A DNA stretch of 64,000 bases from Gimesia sp. (GCA_002706765.1 PAJV01000076.1:310001-374000), one strand, 5' to 3'. Shown: positions 1 through 8,615, counted from the first letter of the stretch. Notes: generated by a model from the letters alone, not told the origin. Program-made: numbers and translations.

Positions 1-72
1 AAAAGTCGATTTGAAATTTCACAAACTGGTTGACAAACCCTGTGATGCCGGTTGATTATTAAAGAGATATTC

Positions 73-1077
73 ATGTTTATCGAAATTGTCACAGTTGCCA
101 CTTTCCTGTTAGTCTGTTTTGTGATCTTCCTGATCGGAGATGCCATCGCAGCAGGCCACCGTGCTGGTAGAAAAAATAAATCTAAATTCGATGACCGGGG
201 AGCCAATTATTATAAAACGTCCAAGGTGGGAGTTTTCAGTCGTGCATTTGCCGGTGTCATTCCCCAGGCTGATCAGGAAATTCAGAAAATTGAACTCGAT
301 CTGAAGCGGGCTGGTTACTACCGCTCAACGGCACTGGTGGAATATCTGGCAACACGCAATATGCTGGTAGTACTGGTATTAATCGTCACCGGTGTTGGTT
401 GTGTGTTAGCAGACCCTGGTTCGAATATGCCGGAAATTATTCTGGTTGCGGGATTAATTATTGCGGGCGCTGGCTATGGTCTGCCTCGGATTGTCCTGAA
501 TAATCAGGCAAACCGCCGAGTACATCGCATTCAGAGAGGATTGCCTGATGCACTTGACCTGGTGATGATGTGTCTGACCGGTGGGGTTCCCTTGCGGACA
601 GCTTTAGAGCGTGTTACCGAAGAGGTTCGATTTTCTCATCCGGATATCGCTGTCGAATTCGAAATCATTCGTCGGCATGCAGATGCCAACTCCATGCCGG
701 ATGCGTTAAAGCAGTTTGCGAAACGAATCGATGCACCTGATGTGAATGCCCTGTCTTTAATGATTTCTCAGACGGAGCGACTGGGGACGAATGTCTCAAC
801 AGCCTTGATTGATTTTGCAGATGGAGTACGAAGAAAATACCGACAGCGGGCTGAAGAAAATTCCAGCAAAACCAGTATCAAGCTGTTGTTTCCCATCATC
901 TTCTGCATGGCGCCTCCCATCTACATTCTGTTCTTCGGTCCGGCAGTTCTTGAACTGCGTAATTTCCTGATCCGTGAACATCGCCCGGGGGGTATTCTGG
1001 AACCAACGACTTACGGGGATTCCATCAGTAACACCTCTGAATCAATTCGTCTTCAGTCTGATGAGAGTGGCCTGTAA
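73..1077 (+). CDS. TadC-like type II secretion system F family protein
   Basis: Predicted inner-membrane platform protein of a Tad/Flp-type pilus or type II secretion machine. The protein has an N-terminal membrane segment (about residues 5-23), a second hydrophobic pair near 100-145, a T2SSF core (a PDALDLVMMCLTGG stretch followed by an amphipathic helical region) and a C-terminal membrane segment ending near LLFPIIFCMAPPIYILFF, the usual layout of TadB/TadC. An in-frame TTG at 52 would add seven residues, but AAAGAGA lies just before the ATG at 73, so I chose 73 (334 residues). The rest of the pilus operon (tadA, tadB) would be expected upstream, outside the window. A Flp-like pilin gene lies at 8.2 kb. 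Family call is firm; TadC rather than TadB is inferred from the short length and the TadC-like core. Confidence 0.88.
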   Translation: MFIEIVTVATFLLVCFVIFLIGDAIAAGHRAGRKNKSKFDDRGANYYKTSKVGVFSRAFAGVIPQADQEIQKIELDLKRAGYYRSTALVEYLATRNMLVVLVLIVTGVGCVLADPGSNMPEIILVAGLIIAGAGYGLPRIVLNNQANRRVHRIQRGLPDALDLVMMCLTGGVPLRTALERVTEEVRFSHPDIAVEFEIIRRHADANSMPDALKQFAKRIDAPDVNALSLMISQTERLGTNVSTALIDFADGVRRKYRQRAEENSSKTSIKLLFPIIFCMAPPIYILFFGPAVLELRNFLIREHRPGGILEPTTYGDSISNTSESIRLQSDESGL

Positions 1078-1165
1078 AACCGAAATTGAACCAGGTAGGC
1101 AACGGGAGCGGAACAGCTGGGGACGCAGTGGTTACCACAGCTCGTATGCTTCATTCAATTCTGAA

Positions 1166-2596
1166 TTAGGTTTCCGATTGAATTTTCTTTCTGGCAGCAG
1201 GTTTGGCCTGTTCCAGCATCCCATACTTGCGCATTTTCTTATAGAGCCCGACCCGACTGATTCCCAAGGCTTTTGCAGTGGCAGTTTTGCGGTATCCATT
1301 CTCTGAAAGCGATTTCTGAAGCAGATGCATCTCACTGATCGCTACCTGATCTGCCAGTGATTTACTCTCTATGGCTCGATGCATTTCTTCCTGACGACCC
1401 TTGTTGACATCTTCGATAATGTTGGGAGAAAATTCATGAGAGGTTAATTCGCCATGATTGGAAAACAGCACAGCGCGTTGAATCTGGTTTTTTAACTCCC
1501 GCAGATTGCCGGGCCACTGATACTGTTTGAGCATCTCAGGCACACTGCGATGGATTTTTGTGATGGTGATTCCGTGTTGCTCACAGCATTCTGTGATAAA
1601 CTGGACTGCCAGAGGTATGATATCATGCGGTCTCTCACGGAGTGCCGGCAGTCGGAACTGGAGAACGTTCAGGCGGTAATATAAGTCAGAGCGAAATTTA
1701 TTGTTGCGGGTCAGTTCATCGAGCTCCACATTCGCAGCGACGATGAGGCGTGCTTCAGAAAAACGGGACTCAGTAGATCCCACCGGTTCAAACTGCCCCG
1801 TTTCAATAACTTTCAGTAATTTTGCCTGGTCTTTGGAGGAGAGGATATCTATTTCGTCCAGGAGGAGAGTCCCCTTGCCTGCCGCTTCGAAACGACCAAT
1901 TTTTGAGCGATCGGCGCCTGTAAATGAACCTCTCAGGTGACCAAAGAGTTCACTTTCAATCAAATCCGAAGGAAGTGCACCACAGGCGATGTTCTGAAAT
2001 GGTTCTGCGCTGCGCGGGGAGAGTTCGTGAATCATGGATGCCAGAGTCGTTTTACCGGTACCGGTTTCACCAACCAGAAGTAAGGTGACGTTATGTCGGG
2101 CAATTTTTGTGATCTGATCCAGAATGGGAATCATTGACTGGGTATAAGTGGTGACGTGCTGATTTCGATCAAAAATATGACGCGATTCTGGCAGACTGGC
2201 TGATTTTACCACCGGGGGGATGGCGTCCAGGTCTTCAGATAGTGACTGGATTTCATCTGCAACCGGTGGATATTCCAGATAACAGTCTGTTACAAAATTG
2301 GCTGACTCCAGTAATTCAATGTGAATAAACTGGTCAATGACAGCAACGACCTTGACAGGGGCTTCGCATTGCTCGCGTATGTATAGTAAGACTGCCTTGC
2401 GGTCATCAATAGCAGAACTGGCGAGATCAGCTCGTAAATCGATAAATAATACAGGTTGGCCTGCTTCCTGAAGGGCACAAGTCAATTCACTCAGGCAGGA
2501 AACAGTTTTCAGATTCAGATTGATCTCTTCCAGCTGACGGCTGAGCTTCTGCTCTAATTGGGTATCCGATGTGTAAAGAATTCCAAGCGGGTGCAT
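1166..2596 (-). CDS. sigma-54-dependent transcriptional activator (NtrC/PilR type)
   Basis: Bacterial enhancer-binding protein that would remodel sigma-54 RNA polymerase at -24/-12 promoters. The 476-residue protein has an N-terminal domain of about 130 residues resembling a degenerate receiver (FIDLRAD near residue 53, without a convincing acidic pocket), then an AAA+ domain with Walker A GETGTGKT (176-183), the sigma-54 contact loop as GSFTGA (223-228; canonical GAFTGA), Walker B LLLDEID (244-250), and a C-terminal Fis-type helix-turn-helix (ATAKALGISRVGLYKKM). It converges on the TadC-like gene with an 88-bp gap. A sigma-54-type promoter lies before a Flp-like pilin gene at 8.2 kb, so pilin control is an attractive but inferred role. 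Family call is secure; the signal sensed is unknown. Confidence 0.93.
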   Translation of the reverse strand: MHPLGILYTSDTQLEQKLSRQLEEINLNLKTVSCLSELTCALQEAGQPVLFIDLRADLASSAIDDRKAVLLYIREQCEAPVKVVAVIDQFIHIELLESANFVTDCYLEYPPVADEIQSLSEDLDAIPPVVKSASLPESRHIFDRNQHVTTYTQSMIPILDQITKIARHNVTLLLVGETGTGKTTLASMIHELSPRSAEPFQNIACGALPSDLIESELFGHLRGSFTGADRSKIGRFEAAGKGTLLLDEIDILSSKDQAKLLKVIETGQFEPVGSTESRFSEARLIVAANVELDELTRNNKFRSDLYYRLNVLQFRLPALRERPHDIIPLAVQFITECCEQHGITITKIHRSVPEMLKQYQWPGNLRELKNQIQRAVLFSNHGELTSHEFSPNIIEDVNKGRQEEMHRAIESKSLADQVAISEMHLLQKSLSENGYRKTATAKALGISRVGLYKKMRKYGMLEQAKPAARKKIQSET

Positions 2597-3240
2597 CAGA
2601 GAACCTTTTATATTCGATCAAGTAAACGGATGATCTAAAACCAACTGTCGAAATAATATGTTCAGCCAGTATCCCAACCTGCGAATGAGCAAGCCATATA
2701 TATGGATGACTGGGATGAATAGGTGGGTAGTATCGATTATTACGGCTGCGTTACGATAACAAATGTTATCACTGGAAGCAAATATGTAATCAGGGGTAAA
2801 TAGGAAGATGATAATGCTGGGTTCATAGTAAATATTCGACCTGATCTAAAGCTAGGAAGAAATTTAAAAATTGCGGAATGAATCCAATTTAAATGTGTAT
2901 GTATGTGCATTTATCGATTGATGACTTTTCGCCGAGTAAAATAACAGGCGGTTTTATTTCGGAAGTTTATTGGAAGGGTTTCTGTATTTGAGGGAGAGGA
3001 TTGCGCTTTACCGTCTTGCTGTCACTGGTCCAGTTAATCGTTTCATACCAGTTCGCCGATCACTGCCAGAAATACATCTCGTTTGTATTACAACGCCGCC
3101 TGAAGTTTTTGAAATATGTGATGCAGAACCTGTCGATCTTAAAAAGCAGGAAGTTCGAGAATCAAACAGCATGGATCGCTCTGACAATGTCCGGAGATTT
3201 ATTTTCAGGGCTTCATCCATTCTGGTAACTTGATATCCCT
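2597..3240. other. 644-bp intergenic region between divergent genes
   Basis: Lies between the start of the sigma-54 activator (minus strand) and the start of the secreted protein at 3241 (plus strand), so it should hold both promoters. It is A+T-richer than its surroundings. Short overlapping open frames in 2970-3233 on both strands lack protein-like composition and ribosome binding sites, and I regard them as chance. The only distinct element seen is the perfect inverted repeat at 2755-2770. Confidence 0.5.
2755..2770. promoter_or_regulatory. perfect inverted repeat, candidate operator
   Basis: GATAACAAATGTTATC is a 7-bp perfect dyad with a 2-bp centre, 159 bp upstream of the sigma-54 activator start. 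The size and symmetry fit a dimeric regulator site, but no second copy was found in the window and the binding protein is unknown. Confidence 0.25.
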
Positions 3241-4596
3241 ATGAGCGATCGAATTCATTTCTGTATCAGTTGTTCTCTGCTGCTGTTTATGGTGGGACTG
3301 GTCATCGCTCCTTCCAGTTCTCATTCGCCGTTGCCTGAGCAGCCTCTGCCCTCTCAATCTTCTGTAGAGACTCGACAGTCAGTCCAAAATTTTCTGGATG
3401 AAGAATCTGCCCAGACAGCGCTTGTCAGTATCAATGCAGGGCTGTCAGCGAAACAAAACGGGGATGTTGGGCATTACATTCCACTGAATGTTGTGCCAGA
3501 AAACATGGCAGGCAAAAGAGTGCAGCAGTCGCCAGTGACTGCTCCCAGGCCAGAGAACCAGAATCAACTTAAAAAACAGTCATTCTCTCGTGAGTTGCGG
3601 CAAAAACTGGAACAGACAGTCACAACCGCCAATCAATTAATCAGCCAGACGGAGGATACTTTTTCGCGGGGCCTGATCCCACTGTCAGATTATCACCTGG
3701 CATTAAATCTTGCTTACGATACGAAGATCAGGGCAGCGGATGTGCAGAATCAGGGGCGCGCCAAATTATTGTTAAATGAGAAGAGAGCTCTGATTCAGAA
3801 AGCGGTTGAACAGTTACAGGCTTTTGATCAGCCCGCTGCTCAAGGCTGGTATGGAGATCTGGTGCACGCCAGATTGATTCTGGCTCAAACAGATTATGAA
3901 ATAGCAGGAGTCTCACACAACCGGGATGGGCAAGAGGCTGCCCTGGGACAGATCACCCGCCTCTCTGATGAGTATTTTTCCGTTCGGAATGAAGAATTCA
4001 GTGTGGGGGAAGCGGGACTGGCAGAATACCGTCGTGCTTCTCGTGCTGTGAATATTGCCCGGCAGGAGCAGAATCATTTCAGGGGAGTGAAAGATGAGAC
4101 GAGTCTGATGAACTATGCAGAAGATCTCCATCAGATTGAGTCTGCTGTCGAGTGGTTTTCATCCAATGGAGCAGGTTTGGGGAGAGCGGATCTGGTTGAT
4201 CTCTCTAAAGCAAATTTGAACTATGTTCAGGGTAAATACTATCAAAGTCAGAATCGAGAAACAGAAAGCCAGCAGTTCTTCAATGACAGTTTACAGCAGG
4301 CAAAATCTGCCTGGGAACTGAGGATGGATCAGTATTATCCTCGGGGAACTGCAAATCTGCATGATCTCACTACATCCTGGATATTGTGGAATGCCTCGGG
4401 ATCGGAACTGTCAGAACTGAAGCCCAGCCAGTCTGCTGCGATCAGGCAGGCATTAACTGCAGGCTTAGACCGAATGGTGAATACCGCAGATCAGATTACG
4501 GATCGCAGAGGAAGAATGGCCGGCGACATCAGTCTGGTTCATTGTCTGAAAAACTCAGAGTTCCTGATCGAGCTTGAAAACAGCCAAAATAAATAG
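3241..4596 (+). CDS. secreted or lipid-anchored helical protein of unknown function
   Basis: I do not recognise the family. The 451-residue product starts with a signal-peptide-like segment (hydrophobic core SLLLFMVGLVIAP, residues about 12-25). A proline/serine/glutamine-rich linker follows to about residue 115. The rest is almost wholly helical, with Gln/Glu/Ala-rich stretches such as LRQKLEQTVTTANQLI and NEKRALIQKAVEQLQAF, resembling the long hairpins of outer-membrane efflux (TolC-like) proteins, though no TolC signature is clear. No good ribosome binding site precedes the ATG. It is monocistronic: a 644-bp region precedes it and a strong terminator follows 26 bp after the stop. Confidence 0.7.
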   Translation: MSDRIHFCISCSLLLFMVGLVIAPSSSHSPLPEQPLPSQSSVETRQSVQNFLDEESAQTALVSINAGLSAKQNGDVGHYIPLNVVPENMAGKRVQQSPVTAPRPENQNQLKKQSFSRELRQKLEQTVTTANQLISQTEDTFSRGLIPLSDYHLALNLAYDTKIRAADVQNQGRAKLLLNEKRALIQKAVEQLQAFDQPAAQGWYGDLVHARLILAQTDYEIAGVSHNRDGQEAALGQITRLSDEYFSVRNEEFSVGEAGLAEYRRASRAVNIARQEQNHFRGVKDETSLMNYAEDLHQIESAVEWFSSNGAGLGRADLVDLSKANLNYVQGKYYQSQNRETESQQFFNDSLQQAKSAWELRMDQYYPRGTANLHDLTTSWILWNASGSELSELKPSQSAAIRQALTAGLDRMVNTADQITDRRGRMAGDISLVHCLKNSEFLIELENSQNK

Positions 4597-4622
4597 CGTT
4601 CTTCGAAAGATTTGTGCGCAAA

Positions 4623-4652
4623 AAAAACAGCCTCTATTGGGAGGCTGTTTTT
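4623..4652. terminator. bidirectional intrinsic terminator
   Basis: Twelve-bp stem (AAAAACAGCCTC / GAGGCTGTTTTT, loop TATTGG) with a T run on the plus strand and the reciprocal run on the minus strand. It can end both the plus-strand gene at 3241 and the minus-strand tRNA-Cys transcript that begins at 4733. Confidence 0.85.
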
Positions 4653-4660
4653 ACTGAAGA

Positions 4661-4733
4661 GGCGCCGCCCGGATTCGAACCGGGGAATAACGGATTTGCA
4701 ATCCGCCGCCTTAGACCACTTGGCTACGGCGCC
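4661..4733 (-). tRNA. tRNA-Cys (GCA)
   Basis: Read on the minus strand the 73 nt form a full cloverleaf: a 7-bp acceptor stem (GGCGCCG/CGGCGCC), a D arm, the anticodon loop TTGCAAA with anticodon GCA on a CGGA/TCCG stem, and a T arm CCCGG-TTCGAAT-CCGGG. CCA is not encoded. A terminator lies 9 bp downstream. Confidence 0.97.
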
Positions 4734-4757
4734 CTGAATTTTGTGCTTACCACTCTG

Positions 4758-4784
4758 ATAAACTCTTAACTCTTGCGAGTTTAT
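4758..4784. promoter_or_regulatory. inverted repeat upstream of tRNA-Cys
   Basis: ATAAACTC (4758-4765) and GAGTTTAT (4777-4784) are perfectly complementary, separated by 11 bp, and lie 25-51 bp upstream of the tRNA 5' end where its promoter should be. A nested AACTC-TTGC-GAGTT dyad overlaps it. The role is unknown. Confidence 0.25.
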
Positions 4785-4876
4785 TGTGTTGAAATTATTT
4801 AATCAACAGAAGTGATACAGTCATTATTCGACTCTTCGTCGTCTGAATTTGACCGAATCCTAATAACCGATCGAAG

Positions 4877-5173
4877 TTAGGTCAAGCATGCAGCCACCGA
4901 TCGGTAAAATTTTTGTAGGCTACCCATATTAACAATGATGTGATCAGTCCTGTTTTGAGCAGGTTGCAGTAACTGTATCTGCTGAAAATGAGCGAAAATA
5001 CCTTCTGGTTGACTAACTGTCCCGCTTTGGTGGCATTCCAAGTCAAATCCGTGTAGCATCGAAAATAGATCTGCCCTGCTCTCTTTCAGAGGTGATTCCA
5101 GTGGCATTAGTTCATTATTTCTCTCCTCATTTTCCCCAAAATGTTCTAATTGGATTGAGAAGAGTTTTTTCAT
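4877..5173 (-). CDS. possible small unknown protein, divergent from the gene at 5200
   Basis: Doubtful gene. From the ATG at 5173 the minus strand encodes 98 residues of protein-like composition (mixed charged and hydrophobic residues with a GFDLECHQSG segment). The start lies only 26 bp from the divergent start of the next gene. I see no ribosome binding site, the frame is poorer in G+C than its neighbours, and I recognise no family. It may instead be a chance frame within the 466-bp spacer between tRNA-Cys and the gene at 5200. Confidence 0.3.
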   Translation of the reverse strand: MKKLFSIQLEHFGENEERNNELMPLESPLKESRADLFSMLHGFDLECHQSGTVSQPEGIFAHFQQIQLLQPAQNRTDHIIVNMGSLQKFYRSVAACLT

Positions 5174-5199
5174 TTTCAGAATAGACCAGTAGAAATAAC

Positions 5200-6015
5200 A
5201 TGATTGATCAGACAGACACAACAGCAAAAATGACGGAAGATCAACTAATTGACCGTGCCCGAGAAGCCCTGAGCGACAGTAGCTGGGTGATTGGTGAATG
5301 TGCTGCACAATGGACAAAAAAATATGCCAAAGGCAGAACCGATGCTGATTTTGGTGCCATGGTCGGTTTGAGTGGCGATCAGATCTATCAGAGGCGGCGG
5401 GTCTGGGAAACGTTTGGAGATGTGCGGGAACAGTACCAGCATCTCAAATGGTCACACTATTATATCGCATTAACCTGGGATGATGCTCCGGAATGTCTGC
5501 AGTGGGCCGAAGAAAATCAGGCGACTGTTGCCGAGTTAAAAGCATGGCGGCGTGCTGTGAATGGAGAAGATCTCTCGATTTCCGAACCGTTTGAAGAATA
5601 CCCGGTCGATTCCGAAGTGGCCTTTGTCTCAGATGAACCCATCTCTGTAAAAGATCCCTCTGAATATGGTCAACTGGATCGGGGAGAATCAGGTTCCCGC
5701 GAGCAGTCTGACTCTCCTGCCACGGTGGGTGCTCACGCGCGCGACGTGGGTGGTTCAGGCAGCGACTACAGTCCTTTCCGCTCCGGAGCCGGTGCCCCCG
5801 CACCTCAAGGTTCGAACTCAGAAGTCGCTGTCGTAGCGAAACCTGAAATCACTCCCGAACAGGCCATCAAGCGGATCTGTTCTGCTGTGGAACGCTGTCA
5901 TAAAATGTTAAATCCCGAAGTCGTTTCTGCATTCCCGGAATTATCTCCCAAACTGAAAAAACGTTTTATCAAAGCGGTCAGTGATTTGAATTCTACTGCA
6001 GCCAGGTTGCAGTAA
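5200..6015 (+). CDS. unknown protein with helix-turn-helix-like N-terminal domain
   Basis: Unrecognised 271-residue soluble protein in three parts. Residues 1-125 are helical and include FGAMVGLSGDQIYQRRRVWETFG, which reads like a helix-turn-helix of the kind seen in ParB/KorB-like DNA-binding proteins. Residues about 130-205 are acidic, glycine/serine-rich low complexity. The C-terminal 55 residues are a short helical domain (ICSAVERCHKMLNPEVV) that may mediate oligomerisation. The DNA-binding idea is inference only. A weak purine stretch precedes the ATG. It is followed after 149 bp by the HtrA-like gene on the same strand. Confidence 0.7.
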   Translation: MIDQTDTTAKMTEDQLIDRAREALSDSSWVIGECAAQWTKKYAKGRTDADFGAMVGLSGDQIYQRRRVWETFGDVREQYQHLKWSHYYIALTWDDAPECLQWAEENQATVAELKAWRRAVNGEDLSISEPFEEYPVDSEVAFVSDEPISVKDPSEYGQLDRGESGSREQSDSPATVGAHARDVGGSGSDYSPFRSGAGAPAPQGSNSEVAVVAKPEITPEQAIKRICSAVERCHKMLNPEVVSAFPELSPKLKKRFIKAVSDLNSTAARLQ

Positions 6016-6164
6016 TCAGAGCGCGGAGATTGCTGAAGGGAGAGAAACAGCGGTTGCGATACCGGAGTGGCCTGACTTAAAATACAAGCCAGTCACTCTG
6101 AACTCAGTCTCTTTCAATTGCTGGGAAAAATCAGGTTATCCATTCAGAAGCAGGGACAGACAGC

Positions 6165-7313
6165 TTGGATTCTCCATCCAGAAAATCTTCAGCGATCCAA
6201 CGCTGGTTAATTCTCATTCTGATCGTTCTGATCGTCCTGATGGCGGGCGAGTTGATCAGACGTCAGTTCCGCCAGACCTCGTATCAGTTTCCGATGACAA
6301 CGGATCTTACCCAGTCTGAAATCAGGACGATCGACCTGTTTCGGGAAGCCTCGCCTTCGGTGGTTCATATCCGCACAGCTGAGATTGCATTTGAACTGAG
6401 CCGGTTCAGTCTGAATCAACAGAAAACGCCACAGGGATCTGGTAGTGGATTCATCTGGGGCAGACAGGGGCATATCGTGACTAACTATCACGTGATCCAA
6501 AATGCAGATGAAATGACTGTGACGTTGGCCGATAACACAACACGGACCGCATACACAGTGGGAATTGCTCCTTCAAAGGATCTGGCTGTATTAAAAATCG
6601 ATGTACCGGAAGACCAGCTGAAACCCATTGAGATTGGATCCTCTTCCAACCTGCAGGTCGGGCAGACCGTTCTGGCGATCGGAAACCCTTTTGGACTGGA
6701 CCAGACTTTGACTACAGGGATCATCAGCGGATTGGGGAGGGAGATTATTTCGGTTACCGGAAGATCGATTCGCAATGTGATCCAGACCGACGCTGCCATC
6801 AATCCTGGTAACTCTGGGGGCCCCCTGCTCGACAGTTCCGGACGCTTGATCGGGATGAATACAGCAATCTACAGTTCATCACATGTTTATGCCGGGATTG
6901 GCTACGCAGTGCCGGTGGATCTGATCAGCCGATTTGTCCCTCAATTAATCGATTATGGAAAGATTCGGAGTCCCAGTCTGAACTTTACGGGAGTCGATGA
7001 CTTTGTGACTGGTAAACTCAAAAAGAATGGGATTTTACCAGCTTCGATCCAGGGAGTTATGGTTCAGGATATCATAGAAGGTGGAGCCGCCGATCAGGCA
7101 GGTTTACTGGAAATCAGACGAGATAACAGCGGAAATATTGTACTGGGAGATCTGATCCTGCAAATGGATGAAACGCCGATTGTGGGCTCGAATTCACTCC
7201 TTGATGCGCTGGAAACACATAAAGTGGGTGATGTCGTGACGCTCACGATATTTCGGAATAATCAAAAACTGAAAGTAAAAGCCAAACTGCAGGACTGGAA
7301 AAACGAGCAATAA
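6165..7313 (+). CDS. HtrA/DegS-like membrane-anchored serine protease
   Basis: S1C-family periplasmic quality-control or regulatory protease. The 382-residue protein has an N-terminal anchor (residues 14-28), a trypsin-like domain with catalytic His109 (TNYHV), Asp139 (KDLAVL) and Ser217 (GNSGGP), and one C-terminal PDZ domain (about 275-375, GGAADQAGL). One PDZ plus an uncleaved-looking anchor resembles DegS more than DegP. The start is TTG at 6165: AGCAGGGA lies about 10 bases before it, and the next ATG (6240) would remove most of the anchor. The target protein is not evident from the neighbours. Family assignment is secure. Confidence 0.95.
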   Translation: MDSPSRKSSAIQRWLILILIVLIVLMAGELIRRQFRQTSYQFPMTTDLTQSEIRTIDLFREASPSVVHIRTAEIAFELSRFSLNQQKTPQGSGSGFIWGRQGHIVTNYHVIQNADEMTVTLADNTTRTAYTVGIAPSKDLAVLKIDVPEDQLKPIEIGSSSNLQVGQTVLAIGNPFGLDQTLTTGIISGLGREIISVTGRSIRNVIQTDAAINPGNSGGPLLDSSGRLIGMNTAIYSSSHVYAGIGYAVPVDLISRFVPQLIDYGKIRSPSLNFTGVDDFVTGKLKKNGILPASIQGVMVQDIIEGGAADQAGLLEIRRDNSGNIVLGDLILQMDETPIVGSNSLLDALETHKVGDVVTLTIFRNNQKLKVKAKLQDWKNEQ

Positions 7314-7550
7314 AGCTGCTTCCCTGCTTTTCCACTCTGAATGTGTATGACTCTGGGGGGAGTACGCTGAGGATGACGCGTTGATAAATATTCGGTTTTA
7401 ATAGACTTGCGTCGATAGTTCTTGGACCTCGAATCCCATTTCTTGGTTGACACTTTAGTGATATGGATTACTATGTGTAGGTTCCTTTGATGTCCTCTTC
7501 TGAATCCAGAGAGGGCTTTTACAAATGACGCTCTAGTTGACAGTTCAATT

Positions 7551-7916
7551 ATGCCTGCTGATTATCCACCGGAAATTGTCAAAGAAGGTCAGGTCACTGT
7601 AGTGGCTTTGGGACCTGAATATGAAAACTTGGACGAACCCAGGCTGGACGCCTTGACGGATGTTCTGTTGCAGGTGGCAGAATCGGCGACTCCCCCGATC
7701 GTTGTATTGGATCTCTCACACACCTCATTTTTTGGTTCCGCTTTTATCGAAGTGATTTTCCGGATGTGGAATCGTCTGAACCATCGTGAAGGTGGGAAGT
7801 TTACCATTTGCGGTTTGAGTGAATACTGCACTGAGGTGCTGGAAGTTACTCACCTGGATCAGCTTTGGGAAACCTTCGATACCCGGGAAGCCGCAATCAA
7901 AGCACTTAACTCATGA
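7551..7916 (+). CDS. STAS-domain protein (anti-anti-sigma factor-like)
   Basis: Single STAS domain of 121 residues, the fold of SpoIIAA-type anti-sigma factor antagonists. The conserved strand and phosphoacceptor region reads VLDLSHTSFFGSAFIEVIF, with serine at the usual phosphorylation position (FGSAF). No partner kinase or anti-sigma gene is adjacent, so the switch it belongs to is unknown. Start choice is uncertain: a strong AGAGAGGG lies 35 bases before the ATG at 7551, much too far, and is instead well placed for a four-codon frame (ATG ACG CTC TAG, 7526-7537) that ends just before this gene. Confidence 0.85.
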   Translation: MPADYPPEIVKEGQVTVVALGPEYENLDEPRLDALTDVLLQVAESATPPIVVLDLSHTSFFGSAFIEVIFRMWNRLNHREGGKFTICGLSEYCTEVLEVTHLDQLWETFDTREAAIKALNS

Positions 7917-7991
7917 ATCTCTAATGAGTTAATGCTTTAAGCATTCTCGCGAAATTCCCCGCATATGTAATCTTCAGGAACTCAGGTTAAC

Positions 7992-8019
7992 GCAAGTGTT
8001 TCTGTTTGTTAACACTTGC
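7992..8019. repeat. hairpin upstream of the pilin promoter
   Basis: GCAAGTGTT (7992-8000) and AACACTTGC (8011-8019) form a perfect 9-bp stem with a 10-nt loop and no following T run, so it is not a normal terminator. It lies about 135 bp upstream of the -24/-12 promoter, a typical distance for an enhancer used by a sigma-54 activator. That role is inference. Confidence 0.3.
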
Positions 8020-8153
8020 ATCGTCTCCAGGCTCTGATTCCCAGCAGATTCGTGCCCGAACTGATAATCCATTTTCTGCAGAGGTCAAGCGGTTTTCAGT
8101 TGTTTTAACGGACTTCTCCTCTCCGCTTGTAGAATCCCCAGATTTCGAATGAT

Positions 8154-8169
8154 TGGTACAGGTTGTGCA
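8154..8169 (+). promoter_or_regulatory. sigma-54 (-24/-12) type promoter
   Basis: TTGGTACAGGTTGTGCA has GG at 8155-8156 and GC at 8167-8168 separated by exactly 10 bp, the diagnostic spacing of sigma-54 promoters (consensus TGGCAC-N5-TTGC). Transcription would start near 8180, just ahead of the pilin gene start. A sigma-54 activator is encoded at 1.2-2.6 kb. Confidence 0.6.
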
Positions 8170-8218
8170 TATCTCATTCTCTGAGGATTTTCTATCTGGA
8201 CATATGAAAGGGAGACCT

Positions 8219-8407
8219 GTGTTTCATAAAATTAAAACACAAACCAGGCGCTGGAAGCAAAAAGTTCGTGGTGCTGTGTTTGTTGAATATCTGCTGCTGC
8301 TCACCATAATTGGGATTGGAGCTATTGCAGGGTTGACCACATTGCGCGGTGCTTTAATCAATGAACTGATGGACCTTGCCAACGCAATTAATGCCATCAA
8401 TTCCTAG
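8219..8407 (+). CDS. Flp-like type IVb pilin / small prepilin
   Basis: Short prepilin-like protein. A basic leader (KTQTRRWKQKVRG) is followed by AVFVEYLLLLTIIGIGAIAG, in which the Glu-Tyr pair and long hydrophobic helix match Flp/type IVb pilins, with cleavage by a prepilin peptidase expected after the glycine. I chose GTG at 8219 because AAAGGGAG lies five bases before it. An in-frame ATG at 8204 is possible. A further ATG at 8153 lies inside the sigma-54-type promoter and is unlikely. The mature peptide would be about 47 residues. It would be the extruded subunit of a Tad pilus; the TadC-like gene at the window start fits this. A terminator follows. Confidence 0.75.
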   Translation: MFHKIKTQTRRWKQKVRGAVFVEYLLLLTIIGIGAIAGLTTLRGALINELMDLANAINAINS

Positions 8408-8441
8408 AAATTACGGCCGCAAAGCATATTAAGTATAGAAC

Positions 8442-8472
8442 AGGTCTGGGCAGACAGCTCAGGCCTTTTTTA
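8442..8472 (+). terminator. intrinsic terminator after the pilin gene
   Basis: AGGTCTG (8442-8448) pairs with CAGGCCT (8460-8466) with one G-T pair, followed by a six-T tract. Confidence 0.75.
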
Positions 8473-8615
8473 TTTGTGTATCCTGTTTAAATTCTGGTGT
8501 TTTCCCTTTTTGTTACAGAAAGATTGAAATAAACGGAATGAATCGAATATAATAGGTACGATGAATATACAACCTGCGGTTGTTTTCAACTTAATAGATC
8601 GGATGAGGCAGCATC

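Noticed and set aside
2970-3233. Three overlapping frames of 70-87 codons in the first large spacer
   Set aside because: No ribosome binding site, unlikely composition, and mutually overlapping on both strands.
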